DNA of 64,000 bases from Pratylenchus scribneri (lineage: Eukaryota; Nematoda; Chromadorea; Rhabditida; Pratylenchidae). The stretch's first letter is position 1, and each line of letters begins with the position of its first letter. The translations under genes were made by a program, and so were the position numbers. The notes under the pieces were generated by a model. The model searched no databases, was not told where the DNA came from, and saw only the letters and a program-made list of their open reading frames with translations. The DNA lies in assembly GCA_030063045.1 (NCBI GenBank), contig JAQSEB010000181.1:806001-870000 (forward strand), read 5' to 3'. Of the stretch, positions 1 through 12,479 are shown piece by piece.

Positions 1-932
1 AAAAATATATAAAATAAATAATAAGCATATAATCAGGGAAAGATTAATTTTTAAAATTTCCAATAATTGTTTTCCGAGTTTTTTCTCAGCAGGGAGAATC
101 TCATGGGAATCTCAGGGGAATCTCAAGGGAATCTCAGGGGAATCTCAGGGGAATCTCAGGGGAAACTCAGGGGAATATCAGGGGAAACTCAGGGGAATCT
201 CAGGGGAAACTCAGGGGAATCTCAGGGGAAACTCAGGGGAAACTCAGGAGAATCTCAGGGGAATCTCAGAGGAAACTCAGGGGAATCTCGAGGGAAACTC
301 AGGAGAATCTCAGGGGAATCTCAAGGGAAACTCAGGAGAATCTCAGGGGAATCTCAGGGGAAACTCAGAGAATCTCAGGTGAATAAAAAATGGGTCTATA
401 AATTTCTATTGATCATTGGAATGTGCAAATTATGTAAATGGGCCTAAATAATAGATTATTGGAAATGTATTTAGCTCAATTGATAGCTTGGCGGAATGTG
501 AATCAAATGGTCTATGATTTTTAGGTTTTGATCGATTTTTGTTTGTATCATAGATTCAATGAGAATTTTTTGTTTTTTTTTAAAAATATGTTTTAGCATA
601 ATTTTCTGATTTATTTTAGCACTTTAGAGGGAATATTTTATTAAAAATTACCTCTTTGAAATTTTCTAAATTATTCAACCTATAAATTGCTTCCTATCTA
701 TAAGCATGGTTCCATTCAATCAGCTAATCTAACTGTGCCAATTGATTATTGTAACATGCATATATTTTTTGAAAATTATCCTTGATTTCTTATTCAAGGC
801 AAAATTTGAAAATTATGTAGGGAAAGATATGATAAAAAAGAAAATTTGCGATTAAACATATTTTTGGAAAAATTTAAAAATAATTTTTGGTACCACAATT
901 TCAAAATTATCAAAAAAATTAATTTTATTTAC
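1..932. other. Non-coding stretch in the NTE homologue (intron running off the window)
   Basis: No patatin exon carrying GxSxG was found on the minus strand here. Apart from the 12-bp array the sequence is AT-rich with poly-A/T runs. The donor at 932/931 follows the GGGGARG exon, so the intron probably continues beyond base 1. Confidence 0.6.
93..385. repeat. Tandem array of a 12-bp repeat (GGGGAATCTCAG / GGGGAAACTCAG)
   Basis: About 24 imperfect 12-bp units alternate between AATCTCAG and AAACTCAG versions. Because 12 is a multiple of 3, the array keeps a repetitive Gly/Ser/Glu/Leu reading frame open with no ATG at its start; I do not believe it is a protein. It lies in the presumed last visible intron of the NTE homologue. 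Confidence 0.9.
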
Positions 933-3900
933 CTCCTCGAGCACCACCTCCGCCTAAAACAAGGCCAACGGCATTGCCTGACAAAATTCGACCCAACCGA
1001 GCGAAATCCGAGTGAACATCGATGCCAAATGGGAAAACGTGGTTCTCATAAAATTCCAAAATTTCTTTCTCATTTTTCTGAAATTTTCATCAAATAAAAA
1101 TGTTGAAAAAAATAAATCAAACATCAATTTTTGTCTCCCAAGTGAACATTCTGTCCGGCGAATGAATATGATAATGCCCGGAGAACCAACTGCCTTTAAG
1201 CCATTCATATGTACCTACAAATAAATGATTGAATTTTCACATTTTGTCTTTTTCTTATATGGATCGATCGGAATAGATCTACGTAGAAATTGTAGAAGCT
1301 TTGCTGAGTTGCGCGACAATTATAGTAGATAAATAATTTAGGTTTCTATCTCTATTAACTTTAATTAAAGTGCTGACTTTTGATGAAAAATCTGATAAAT
1401 TGTCATATTTACTTTAGAAAATATCCTATATTTTTTCCTCTACAGTACCATTTTCTTCTTAAATTTTATTTTTCTTTGCATAAACATAAAGTACAAAATG
1501 ATTATGGGAGGTCTAAAATTTTGATTTTTAGACGAATTTATAGAAAATAAATCGATTTTCATTGATTTTAAACGATTTTGACAAATGTCGTTATTTTGAC
1601 AAATAAATCTGAATTTTATCTGAATTTGAAAAATTTTCAATAAACCCTGCTTAAAATTTAATTATCCACTCTGCCCTAGCTTTGAGGTAAAAATAGATAT
1701 TTCAGTTTATGCAAAACCGATGTCAGATTCCTGCAAATGTTATGCGACATGGATTTCCACTACTATAAGTCATACGAATTTCCAGAGCTCACTGAGACAT
1801 ATTAATTATTATTAACTCTTATTTTCCTAAATGACACTGCCCAATTTTTGCATTTTCCTAAAAGCTGACGTGCAATTTGTTTTTCTTAAATGATGCCGTT
1901 GGCATAATTTGTACGAAAAGTTCGCTCTTCACTCTTCAGCCTCTACAGAATTAATTTTTCATTCATTTCTATCGGTCCTATAGGAAAAAGCCATGTAAAA
2001 TTTAAATATTTTCCTACCAATCGGATTTGAGTCATTGTTTGGCCATAGGAGGACCAATTCTTTGCGCGAACGAATGATCCCCTCTTGATTTTGTTTGAGA
2101 TATTCATCAATCTATTTTAATTGAAAATGTAAAAAATTCATTCAAATTGTTAATATTTTTGTAGCTCACAAAATGTTTGCCCGGTGGTTTTTGGTCTCCA
2201 AAGGCCACAACAAGAATGGCATCGGCTTGGCTGAGGCAACGACGTGTCCAATTTGTGGCAGTATAATCGCATTCATATATAACCAAATGGTAGGTGTCTT
2301 CTTGGGAATTTAGCCAGTGCATGAGCCGGAAATCAGCCTTCCTAAATTAAAATAGTAGTGAAATTAATTCGGGAGGCGTTAATTAATTTAAACGCCATCC
2401 AGGGCTAAGAAATAACCTTATTTTTAAGATTCATAATTTTATTAAGCTTTAAAGTGTCATATTTTTAAAAATTATTAAAAATGTAGTGAATATATTTTTG
2501 CTACTAGGCCATTTTACGATCTAATTTTTTCTTGATGGTCAAATTTTGATATTCAGAATTTTTTTATACTTTCCTGAAAAAAATTATTTGCAATAGTCAA
2601 TTACTATAAGATCTCATTTTGATTCCAAAATGAGCTTTTAAACAATAAAGTTAATAAAAGAATGGATTTGAAAAAAGCTTATTCGCAATATTTTACAGCG
2701 ATAACAATTCAAAATGCCATATTTTTAATTGAAGGACCTCTGGCAGCCCTGACGACTTTTTAATAATAATTTACTAATTATGCCTTCAAGTAATAAAGAA
2801 TTGACCCCAAAGGACGATATTTTATTAGCGCAGAAAATATTTCAGCAAAATATACCAATTTGTCCATAGGGCATATTTAACCTAATCCAACTTTTCAACT
2901 CACCTTTCCATGACGGCCTCCTCACCAAGACGTTCAACAACCGATTTACTGCTGAGACGAATTACTCTTGTTGTGGCGCTCAATGCATGGTAGAGTTCGC
3001 ATGTGAATGGAATCAGCGGAACATTCTGAGAGGCTGGAAAAACTGCAATCGTGTGAAGATTCTAAGAAAACATTTTTCGGATTAAAATATGAAATAATAT
3101 GAAGAATTAAAGAATTTATAATTTTTTCGAATTACAGGAATTTTACAAAATCAAATAATTTTGGTCCTAAAATGCCGAATTTTCGACCTAAGTTTTTGTT
3201 TGTAAATTAATTACCATTAGTTAATAGCTCCTTTTTGAGGATGTTTAAGGTGAAAAAAAGGGAAGAAGTTAATTTGTTGTCTACTTTGAAGAAGGATTTC
3301 TTAGAAATAATGGCATACATTCTAGTAAAAGTCCACTCTTCATCTCTGCAATAATAGTTTCTTTTCGTGAGTCAATGAAAATTGTATGTAACTCCTTCCT
3401 TAGGCAAAAAATCAGGAAAAATATAATACTTATTTTTTTGTAAATTATTAGATTCCTTGGAAATATTTTACCTTTTGTGTCATTGGATCATGAATGTTGT
3501 GATGTGAAGATGTTGTTGGGTATGAGGATGACATTGACAAGAAGCGTCCGGAATAATATTGCCCTAACAAGCGAACAAGCCGAAAACCAACTTGCGGAAA
3601 TTGCATCTTCACAAAATTCAACAATCTGAATATGGTCGTCGTCCATTAATAAAGCTTGATAAATTCCATTAATAAAAATTACCCTTCAGGAACTTTAGCC
3701 AATTGGGAATAACGCACAGCGAGTACTAAATAAAAATTTATAAAATTGTTCCTTTGTATTAATATTTTACCAGTGGTTGCCCTTGGATTTTGTTGGAGCA
3801 CTTCGACAATGCCAAGCACATCCCCCTTCCCGAACTCTTCAACCATTTGCTTTTTAGTGACACTTCGCAAACGGCCACTGAGCACAACAAAAACCGAATC

Positions 3901-6900
3901 GGAATAATCATCTTTCCTAAAAAATAAATGTTTTCTGAAACGTTTTACGGACCTATAATTTTTTGTTGAATTTATTTGCGTTATCATGAAAAAAACCAAG
4001 GTTTAACGTTTAACCGAAGTAATTTTGGATGGAAATGTTTTTTTTTGGCTGTATGTAGAATAGGAATAATTTTGGAATTTTCGAAATTTTTCGGCCTTAA
4101 TTATTGTATAGCTTTGGGTCAAAATTAAAAATTTTAAATTGTTTAAATTAATTTTGGTTTTTTATTTAAAACTAATTTTATTGGTTCAACTGGTTAAATG
4201 AAATTTGCGGCTCTAAGCAAAAAGGAAGCCTATTACGCATCCTCGAAGATCCAAAGCTTAGCCTAAATCTTAAGATCCATCCTCAGCAGAGTCTTTAAAA
4301 TCTTAAACTTGCCCCCAAATTTCACTATATTATCGTTATATTTGTTAATCTTTTCGGTAGTGCCGCAAATTTCGTTTTTTAGTAAGAGCCGCAAAATTCA
4401 GAGATGCAAATTTTGCTGCACGGATTCAAGTTAATTCAAAACATAATCAAATAATGAAAATTTATAGAGAAAGGAAAATTCACTTCCACCGATTTCCCGC
4501 TTATTTTTTTATTTATTAAGAAATCCAAAAAAAAATGAATTTCTTCTTGGGTTCATTACATTCCCATTTTTGGAGGGAATCATAAATTGTTAGGAATTCC
4601 ATACAGCAGAATATGAATTTTTTAAAATTTTCCAACGTTTTTCCTCTGTAATTTAGGCAGAAATATGTGTTTCCAGTTTCCACTGAAATCCTGTCAATTT
4701 TTCATTCTCGTTTTTGAAGGGAAAGTGTGTGAAATGGTTGGGAAATGGGAATTCCCTAGGAAATGAACTATTTATGTAGCCCTGGGGAATCATCATCAAA
4801 TTAATTTTTACCTGTAAAGCGCTTCTCCGGATTCTAGCAAAACCCAACCAAGTGCAAAATCGATTGCTCTCACAAAGGATGAGACACGTTGAAGGACGGA
4901 ATAGACAATTGGGAACACGGTGAACGGTTTTTGCTCAATCAAATGGTCCACGTCCTTCTTCTCAATGTAGGCAACAGTGCATGGACAAGCTGCCTTTACC
5001 GTGTAGAATGATTCATCCGTGAGAATCTTAATTTTGAAATTAATTACTTATAATATTTTTATTAATGTTTTGCAGCTATTATTGACATAGTTCCTCAAAT
5101 TGTCACCGTTTAAAATAACTCAAGTCCGAATTCTGATGATTTTAGCATCAAAGAACAGACTATTAAAATTGGTTGTTTAATAGTATTAAATTTTATTTAA
5201 ATTTGTTGAGAATTAATGCAGTAATTCCAGGGTTCGCAGATTTTTTTTTCCAAAAAAGTACATTGGCCTTGAAAATAAAGATTTTGGGGTCAAAAAAAAA
5301 GATTTTCGTTTTAGGCTAAAATAAATTGATTAAAATTTTTTAATTATTTTTTTTTATTATAAATAAGCAAGAGAAGATCAACCAGGACTAGAATTATATG
5401 TTTTTTGAGAAAAATTTTTATAATTTTTCGAGCCGCGCAGCGAAAAATTTAGGCCAAAAATGGCCGCGCAGCGAAAAATTTAGGCCAAAAATGGCCGCGC
5501 AGCGAAAAATTTAGGCCAAAAATGGCCGCGCAGCGAAAAATTTTGCGATTTTTCATGATTTTGTGAAAAAAAAGTACAAAAAGTACACCAAAGTCAAAAT
5601 AAAGTACAAATCTTTAAATAAAGTACATCTGCGAACCCTGAGTAATTCCCAAAAAAAAAACATAAAAATGATTAGTTAAATTTTAAGTGGTTTTTTTTGG
5701 CATAATTCCATCAATTCTGAAGAACCAATTTAAATAAAATTATTGATAGTTTAGTTAACCGTCTAATTTTATTTGATTGTAAAACATCAAATTTGGTTCA
5801 GACTTTGATGAATTAAAAGTGCTTGCTATAAATTGGAATACTCCATAATTTTATTTTATTTTTACAAATATTATACTTTCACAGCCAAGATCAACCTATA
5901 GAAAACCTACTATACAAATACAAATGACATATTTTTGATTTTTCTTCTTAGGAATTGGACTTAATTAGGTTTAGACTAGAGCCTTAAGCTAAATTTATCA
6001 TTGTTTTAAAAGTTTTGCGCTATATTTTATGATTTTTCCCCAAGAATTGGGCTCAATTAGGTTTAGAAGACTAGAGCCTAACAAGTAAGTTAAATGCATT
6101 AATCATTTAAAAAGTTTTTTGCAAAATCCGGTTATGCAAATATCGAAGAATAGCCTGTATAATTTACCTGAAGTCCACCAACAAGTTCCCGTGGATGAAT
6201 CTGAAGAATTCAAATATTTTAATTTTAATTATTGAAATTTTAACTCACATATGCACACCAGCCGGGATCCATCATTGGATCTTCCTGCTCAAAATTGTCA
6301 TTGAACGGCGATTCCTGGGTCAATTTCAGCACACCACTAATACAAATTCCCTTGAAACAAATTACATTTATTAATTTTCACAAAGTATAATACTTAATTT
6401 GGCGAAAATACTGAAAATATAGTGAAAAGGCTATCTAATTTTGTCGAAAAAAAGGTACTTATATCGTTGGTATCCCATTTTTTGGTCAAGATGGAAAATG
6501 AGAGAAAAAGTTAAGGGTCCCCCATTGGGTCATCAGGATTAGGATTAACGGTTAATAGGATAACCTTGGGTGATACCTATCTCTGATCGATCCTACATAA
6601 TCCTAACCCTAATCTTTATGACCCAAAGAGCCCGCAGAATTTTTTTTGGAATAAATGCAACAATATATCCGAGAATGCGTAAAAATTTGGGAATGTGTTG
6701 AGAAAGGGTTAAATTCTGAGGATCTTATGGAAATATTGCCAATTCTCCTAATTATTTTCAAAATTTCGTTCATCTCAGAAATATTTTTGACAATATTCTC
6801 ATAAAAATTCCGAGAATTTATGAGAAAATGTTTATCAGCGCATGTGTGAAATTCCGGTAATATATCGAGAAAACAAAAATGAGAATATTGTTGGAAATGA

Positions 6901-9900
6901 TAAGATTCTGAGAATCTTTTTGGGAATATCAAAAAATTGTGAAAAAATTTCTGGGAATCCCTTATTAAATTTTGAGAATATTTCTGAGAATAAAATGTGA
7001 AAATAATTCCGAAAAATTTCACCTTTCGGAAAAGATTTTGGAAAAGATTAATCTTTTGAAAAAATTTTTGAAAATGCAATTTATTGTGATAAAATTTCCA
7101 ACTTAGGAATTTTTTGACTTTTAAAATAATTCCGAGACTTTCTGATATAGACTTAATAATAAATAATTTTTTCGCTAAATTAAACCCAAATTTAAAATAA
7201 AAAGTTAACCAAAGCTATCCGTTCAGAATTTCCTTCCTCCACAAAGAATTGGTTCTCTTCCAATTGCGAAATTTTTATGCATGGTCTTAGCCATTTTTCT
7301 GCTTCCTCCGTGGTCAATTGGAGTGCATCTCGAAAATATTCCAAAGCGACGGATTCTTTGTTGGAATTTTCCAGTTCCGTTGACATTCTTTTTAGTTTTG
7401 GCTTCAATCTTCCAGCAATGGCAGCAGTCGCCCTTAATGATTGACCACGATTAAGGCCGCCACCGGCGCCTCTTGTTCGATTTAGTGATGTTAATCGCTG
7501 AAAATTAATGCGGACATATTATATAGAAATTTTCCCGATAATTCAATAATTTTTCAAGCTGTTTATAAAACTTAGGTTATTTGGTATAATCTTAAGTTCT
7601 ATGCGCTTTATGCGTCCAATCAATCAAATATGCTTCCAATTCCAATGAAATATTTAAGCATCCAATCAAAAAAGGTTTTTATAATCATAATTTATCAAAT
7701 ATACCTAATACTGGACATCCAATCCAATACTAATTATCTGGCTTGAAGCCTGAATCCAACACACTGTGTAACTTAGCCTAGCCTATCTCCATCTCCATGC
7801 TCCGAGGTCCGAGCTCTTAACATTAGCCTAACCTAATCTACATCTACACATAATGCTCCTAGCCTTGGAACTTAATTTTAATCAAGTAACAAATTTGACT
7901 TTAATTTAGTTTCTATTGTTGAGTAGGGAGATTCAGTTTGACTAACTAGACTAGGTTAAAAATATTCAATTGATTGAACGTATAAAGTACCATAGGACGT
8001 GTATAAAATGCTTTTGGGCGCACTAGAATAGAATCAAGAAATATTTAGCCATTTTCTAGACATAATACATATTTGTGCATTATCAAAAATCCACTAATTA
8101 TTTATCTAACAATTCATCCCTAATGGCCATAATATATTGAAATTGGCGAATAAGATTAGATAATGTCAAAACAATTGTACAAAACTATTATAATGGTTTA
8201 AGGGTTTACCTTATTCATACCCAAACAATATACCATTGGATAGATCTCGTCAAAACGCATTGAATTGTATATAATTTAGTCATGGTTTGGCCAAAATTAA
8301 TGGGCGTTAAACGGTTCAACCGATTTCGATTTTTGTTTCAAAATTAAATAAACCTTGTCAAATTCACTATCAGCCAATGCGACTTGATGAAATTTATCGA
8401 TGAAAAGGCAAAGGTTTATAAGTCTAAGGTAAGCTTCTCTATTGTTTACAAACTTTTCGGCAATTTCAATTTTTTGTGCCAATTTCCTAATTTTGTTTCC
8501 TCATTATTTAAACCTTATTCATGAGTTCCTCGCCCAACCCAAAATGCTGATGCAGAGTTGTTAGGACAACGTGAAGAAGTCTTGTGGCAATCACTTGAAC
8601 AGTTCGAACCCAAGCCGATTGATTCGGATCCCTTTTGTATTCATTGTGAATGTTGCTGATTGAATATTTGGCAACGCGCGTCTTCATTGCTGCTTTCAAT
8701 GAGACAGTTCTCAGAATTGATTGTTTGCCCTCAAAATTGTAAAAGTAATAATAAAAATTATCATAAAATTAGGACATTCCTTACGAAATGGAATTTCCAA
8801 AATTTTTAATTTTTCAAAATTGCTTACTGTGATTGAGAGTTTATCAAAAGTGTTAAACACAAATTCGACATCCATTTTGTCCTATTTTATTCCCATTCCC
8901 ATCTAATAAAATAGTGCCGAGAAAAATGCAAATGAAGGACTGACTAATCATAAAGGCCAAGTTTCAAAAAATAATTGTTCCTCTCACTCATCAGCTCGGT
9001 GCGATGAATCGAATGGTAGTGCAAAATGGGCAAGCTAGGAATAGGAAGATGACCAAAAGAAATATTTGTTTTTGATAAGATAGGTATCCGATTTTTTGAT
9101 CAAAAAAGGGAAAAGGGAAAAGTTTAAGGCCCCCTATGGGTTCTTAAATATTTTAAAGATAGAGAGATATAGTTAGGCATATGTAAGATGATTTTATCCA
9201 ATTATATTGTTATTATAACCCTGATCTCATATAATAATAAGTAATAACCCAAATAATAAATCTTTTTCCTTCTTTTCAAAATAAAAGGGGAAGAAATCTG
9301 GCAAATAATCATTTCTAAATTTTAACTGTCCCATAATACAATATTATTCTATAATCGTGGTATAAAATTCGACATTTGCTTATAAGACAGTATGATATGA
9401 CAACATGGATGTTGTTTAATGGTCTGAAAAAAACACCGAAAAAACCAAGCAGAAACATATTTATAAAAATCAAAAATTTTTTCTAAACCAATTCATAAGG
9501 AATGGCCCAAAATTAAAAATTGAACCATGAAAATGTCGAGTAATGAGAGTGGACTAAAGAAACAATCGCCAGGGACAATTCGCCGAACCATGATGCTTTT
9601 CCCATCCGTTGGCTAAAAATTTTAATGAACAATTTTGAAAAAATAAATAATATTCACCGCAATATAAACGGCAAGGCAGCCTTCCAGGACCACATAAATT
9701 GAATCATCTGTGAAAATAATAATAAAAGTATTAATTTAAAGCCAAAATAATGAAGATATTTTCAGCCCGTTTATATTAATAGTTCATCAAAGACTCAACC
9801 AAGTTTAATGGGTACTGTCGGCTTTTTGGTACTTGTCGGTTATGTGTCTCCCAGCAGATTTGAAATTTGTTTTTGAAATCCTTATTCTATTATTCATATT

Positions 9901-12473
9901 TGATTGTAAAATGATGTACGAAAATGATTTTAGGCTTGACCATTTTTAGGGGCAACTTAGGGTAATTTTGGGGTTGAAAAAATCTGGGGACGGATAACCG
10001 ACAAATATTGGCTTTTTATCCATGTTTTCGGTTCAACTGGGGAAAAACTGCTAGTCCCCCTTTTGGGTCATCAGCATTAGGGTCATTCAGGGATAGGGCA
10101 TACAGAACCCAAATGACCCTAACCTTATTCCGAATGACCTAAAAGGAAACCCTTTTTCCTTTCTCAAAAAAGGGATACAAAACCGACAAATACCGCTTAA
10201 TGACTTTATGGTATCAAATTAAAAGGCAGAGAATGTTGGCTATCTGTTAAAATAAATTTTATTAAAAATTGGTTCAAGATTTTTGAAGATGTACCCGAAA
10301 AGCATTTAAAATAAACATTACTATTAAGTGTTTCCTAATTTTTCTAATCCAAAATGACCTGCATCACCCGGCTTTGCAATAAATTCATTTGTTTCGAACA
10401 ACAAAATTTCAATGTCCTCCTCTTTTATGGTTAATGTGCTGGGGAATTCGAATAATCTAATATAGAATAAAATTAAATAAAAATTAAAAAATAAATAAAC
10501 CTTGTGTTCTGTTTAATGTAGCTGATCGGTTTATATCGATCAGGAATGACCGGCAATTCCAATGGTTCGAAGAATTCAGAGGGCGGTTTTGGTAGAGATT
10601 CTCTGCTTGGTGCACCGCCCATTGAGAGTTGCCGATAGAAATCGGGAATGAAACTTAATAAATAGTATTGATAAAATAATTACTATTTTTTATGTCGAAA
10701 AGAAAGAGGATTACATAATCCCGCTCTCCATAAAAATATAAGTTTAAGGATTTGTCCTACATCATATATTCAATTGGATAGAGCTGGTCAAGATTAAGAA
10801 ACATTGGATGGTTCTATATAATTTGGCCATGGTTGGATCAATATTAAACAGCTTAAACCAATTTTCTTTTTTGGTTCAAAACTAAGTTAGAATTGCTTAA
10901 ACCCAAACCAAAACTTTAACAAAAGAGACGCTTCTTGACGAGATCTATCGATTGAATATAAGATTTGAGGGACATGGATGCCGGATAAGATGATTCACGG
11001 TTTAGGCTTTAGGGTCGATGGTGGCAAGGCTGCTGGGACAATTTGAATAGCAGTTTATTAGGCATTAAATTAATCTCAGAATGATATCAAGAGCATTGGC
11101 CAATATTGGATATTTCCTAAGTTATGGCCAAAAAGAATAAAAATCCCAAATATTAACTAACATTTTTTTGGTAATATCTTTGAAAAATCCAAGATTGGCA
11201 AATGTTTTAGATATAATTTTCTAGCCATTTTTAAGGTTCAATAAAATGTCAAATAAATTTATCAAATAACTTTCTCACTTTCGACACTAGACCTATCAAT
11301 CAAAATTATCGTATAGCCCCAGGATAAACCTCCAAACCACTACAATCTTTTCGGCATTTTCAGCATTGTTTTTTCAAAATTTTAAACATTCCCCTTACTT
11401 TTTTGCCGCTTTAACCATTTTCTTTGGAAAATCACTGCCAACTGTTGAATGTCTCCGCTCAAGAAGTTTTGGCAACTCTGTAAGACTTGCACTTTTTTTG
11501 TTGATAATATTCGAATAAAAGTTCTTAAAAATTAAATAATTAAATAATGGGGATTCGACAATTTACCTTGAACATATTTTGCTTTCCCCGTTTTCGGAAT
11601 TTTGGTGTATTAGATGGAGAGGAAAGTGTGCTTTCATTGTCGGCGATATCGGAGACCTCAGCTGAGGAAGAGCTTCTACCTTTAATATTAATTCATTAGG
11701 AATCGGACAAGTCGAATTCCCGTTCAGTTTTTTTCGAGCTTTGGATCGAGTTTGATTCGGGAAAACCGGGTACATGTAAGGTTGAGTCCTCTTTTTGGGT
11801 CACCTTGGAAAAAGTGCGGAAAAAGTGAAGGGTCCCCCCTTTGGTGTTAGGGTTAGGGTTTGGGTTTAGGATACATTTGAGATGATTTTTACATCATCCT
11901 AATCCAATCCCTAACATATCCCTGAATGACCCTAATCCCAAACCTGCTGATGACCCATAGGGGGGACCAAGCACTTTTCAAAAAGAGGACTCAAACTTAA
12001 CAAGTACCGAAAATTGACCCGAAACTCGAAGAAGATTTTTTTAAATTTTCGGTTCAAACTCGTATTCGGGATTTTCGAGTTTTGTGACATCGAGTTCCGA
12101 ATGTTGATTTTTCATAATCCCAAATTCCCCAAAAATAAGCTTATGAATTCTAATCTATTAAAATATTGTTCGTTTAAATTGTTTTACCATTTTTAAACAT
12201 TTTTCTACTAAAAAAAATTCTTCTTTTTTTCACTGTTTTTGAAAAACCGCAAACTTGACCCGAAACCGGAAATTTGTCACTCGGGTTTTCGGGTTTATTT
12301 TTCCGGGAAACCCGAATCGAATAACCGTCCGAGGCCGATCTCTAATTTATTCATTCTCAATTTTATTATGTATAAAATTGAATACTTGGCCCATTTTGGC
12401 GAATGTAATTGTAGTAGATGAACAGGATGGACAAAAACAAAATCAACAATGCCACAAACCAATACCAATCCAT
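933..12473 (-). CDS. PNPLA6: Neuropathy target esterase homologue (PNPLA6/7 type), 3' end outside window
   Basis: Patatin-like lysophospholipase that deacylates phosphatidylcholine and lysophosphatidylcholine at the ER. I traced 21 exons, all joining in phase (875 codons): 12473-12386, 11679-11567, 11523-11399, 10653-10501, 10456-10359, 9707-9658, 9612-9526, 8881-8828, 8729-8514, 7497-7210, 6350-6249, 6200-6168, 5026-4812, 3916-3771, 3725-3683, 3625-3472, 3061-2904, 2341-2170, 2111-2018, 1214-1123, 1077-933. Order: N-terminal TM helix (about residues 4-23), FRKR motif, three cyclic-nucleotide-binding-like domains (about 160-330, 375-520, 535-640; motifs [33 protein letters not shown]), NTE linker ([36 protein letters not shown]), then [11 protein letters not shown] and the patatin oxyanion motif [11 protein letters not shown]. 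The GxSxG serine and catalytic Asp must lie beyond base 1. The start is the Met just before the TM helix; upstream in-frame Mets exist. Introns carry several MITEs. Confidence 0.93.
2770..2885. repeat. Dispersed repeat, copy 1 (NTE intron)
   Basis: Begins with AATTATGCCTTCAAG and ends with GGGCATATTTAACCTAAT. The same two end blocks in the same order and spacing occur at 19188-19282 in an FPGT intron, so this is an old interspersed repeat. Confidence 0.55.
4550..4775. repeat. Dispersed GGAATTCC-rich repeat (NTE intron)
   Basis: Contains TTCCCATTTTTGGAGGGAAT, then a GAATATGAATTTTT block and a GAAATATGTGTTTCC block. The same blocks recur in the same order at 30250-30440 inside the F-box-like gene at 28-31 kb. 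Confidence 0.6.
5228..5640. mobile_element. hAT-type MITE with 8-bp target duplication
   Basis: Ends are CAGGGTTCGCAGAT and its reverse complement, the CAGGG terminus usual for hAT elements. The 8 bp before (5220-5227) and after (5641-5648) are identical, AGTAATTC, as expected for hAT integration. Length 413 bp with no transposase ORF, hence non-autonomous. It lies in an NTE intron. Confidence 0.9.
5432..5541. repeat. 31-bp minisatellite inside the hAT MITE
   Basis: Three and a half copies of a unit starting GCCGCGCAGCGAAAAATTTA, spaced exactly 31 bp (5432, 5463, 5494, 5525). Its GC-rich core differs from the surrounding AT-rich element. Confidence 0.9.
6450..6625. mobile_element. CCCTAA-rich inverted-repeat element, copy 1
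   Basis: Contains GGTACTTATATCGTTGGTAT, then GGGTCCCCCATTGGGTCATC, an interior of GGATTAGG and CCTAACCCTAA runs, and the mirrored TATGACCC near the right end. Same family as 9080-9165, 9990-10200, 11775-12008 and 27030-27260. The right end is eroded. Confidence 0.6.
6630..7090. other. Low-complexity intron of degenerate GAGAATATTTTTG-like units
   Basis: NTE intron sequence made of loosely repeated GAGAAT/AAATTTTTG words. A 156-codon open frame on the minus strand across it has Phe/Ile/Asn-rich composition and matches no NTE segment, so I leave it uncalled. Confidence 0.5.
7500..8180. other. Long NTE intron segment without recognised gene
   Basis: Part of the intron between the exons at 8514 and 7497. 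It holds short repeats of TCCAATC and CTAACCTA words and no exon I can join. Confidence 0.5.
8185..8505. mobile_element. Palindromic MITE family Pal-1, copy in NTE intron
   Basis: Diverged copy of the element seen best at 48.6 and 50.3 kb: ATACCATTGGATAGATCTCG near the left, a mirrored TTGATGAAATTTATCGATG on the right, and an end rich in CGGCAATTTCAATTTTTT. It fills most of the intron after the exon 8729-8514. The open frame at 8297-8482 is part of this repeat rather than an exon. Confidence 0.7.
9080..9165. mobile_element. CCCTAA-rich inverted-repeat element, fragment
   Basis: One end only: AGGTATCCGATTTTTTGATC, then a GGAAAAGTTTAAGG and CCCCCTATGGGTTC block typical of this family. Confidence 0.5.
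9990..10200. mobile_element. CCCTAA-rich inverted-repeat element, copy 2
   Basis: Nearly complete inverted repeat. The left arm includes ACCGACAAATATTGG and AGTCCCCCTTTTGGGTCATC; the right arm includes GGGATACAAAACCGACAAATA. GGGTCATTCAGGGATAGGG lies in the middle. Intronic in the NTE homologue. Confidence 0.7.
10735..10985. mobile_element. Palindromic MITE family Pal-1, copy in NTE intron
   Basis: Shows TTGGATAGAGCTGGTCAAGA on the left and mirrored CTTGACGAGATCTATCGATT on the right, with TTGGTTCAAAACTAAGTTAG in the middle. Confidence 0.75.
11775..12008. mobile_element. CCCTAA-rich inverted-repeat element, copy 3 (best preserved)
   Basis: Arms: left GGTTGAGTCCTCTTTTTGGG and AAAAGTGAAGGGTCCCCCC; right GGGGGGACCAAGCACTTTT and AAAGAGGACTCAAACTTAAC. 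The interior has GGGTTAGGGTTTGGGTTTAGG-like runs and the mirrored CCCTAATCC runs. It lies in NTE intron 1. Confidence 0.8.
12010..12340. mobile_element. Inverted-repeat element with CCCGAAA-type arms
   Basis: TTGACCCGAAACTCGAAGAA and TTCGGTTCAAACTCG on the left mirror CTCGGGTTTTCGGG and CCCGAATCGAATAACCG on the right. Direct sub-repeats are also present (AACTTGACCCGAAAC). No coding capacity. It completes NTE intron 1. Confidence 0.55.
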
Positions 12474-12479
12474 TGTATT

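Noticed and set aside
67..447. 126-codon Gly/Ser/Glu repeat protein
   Set aside because: It is the 12-bp tandem array read in frame, without an ATG at the start, lying in an intron.
465..545. tRNA-like stretch with TAGCTCAATTGATAG
   Set aside because: The A-box resemblance is fair, but the presumed B-box (GGTTTTGATC) is wrong and no acceptor stem pairs.
6609..7079. 156-codon minus-strand ORF
   Set aside because: Low-complexity intron of repeated words; composition Phe/Ile/Asn-rich, no family match, NTE exons join without it.
8297..8482. 61-codon minus-strand ORF as an NTE exon
   Set aside because: It lies wholly in a Pal-1 element, and exons 8514 and 7497 join in phase without it.
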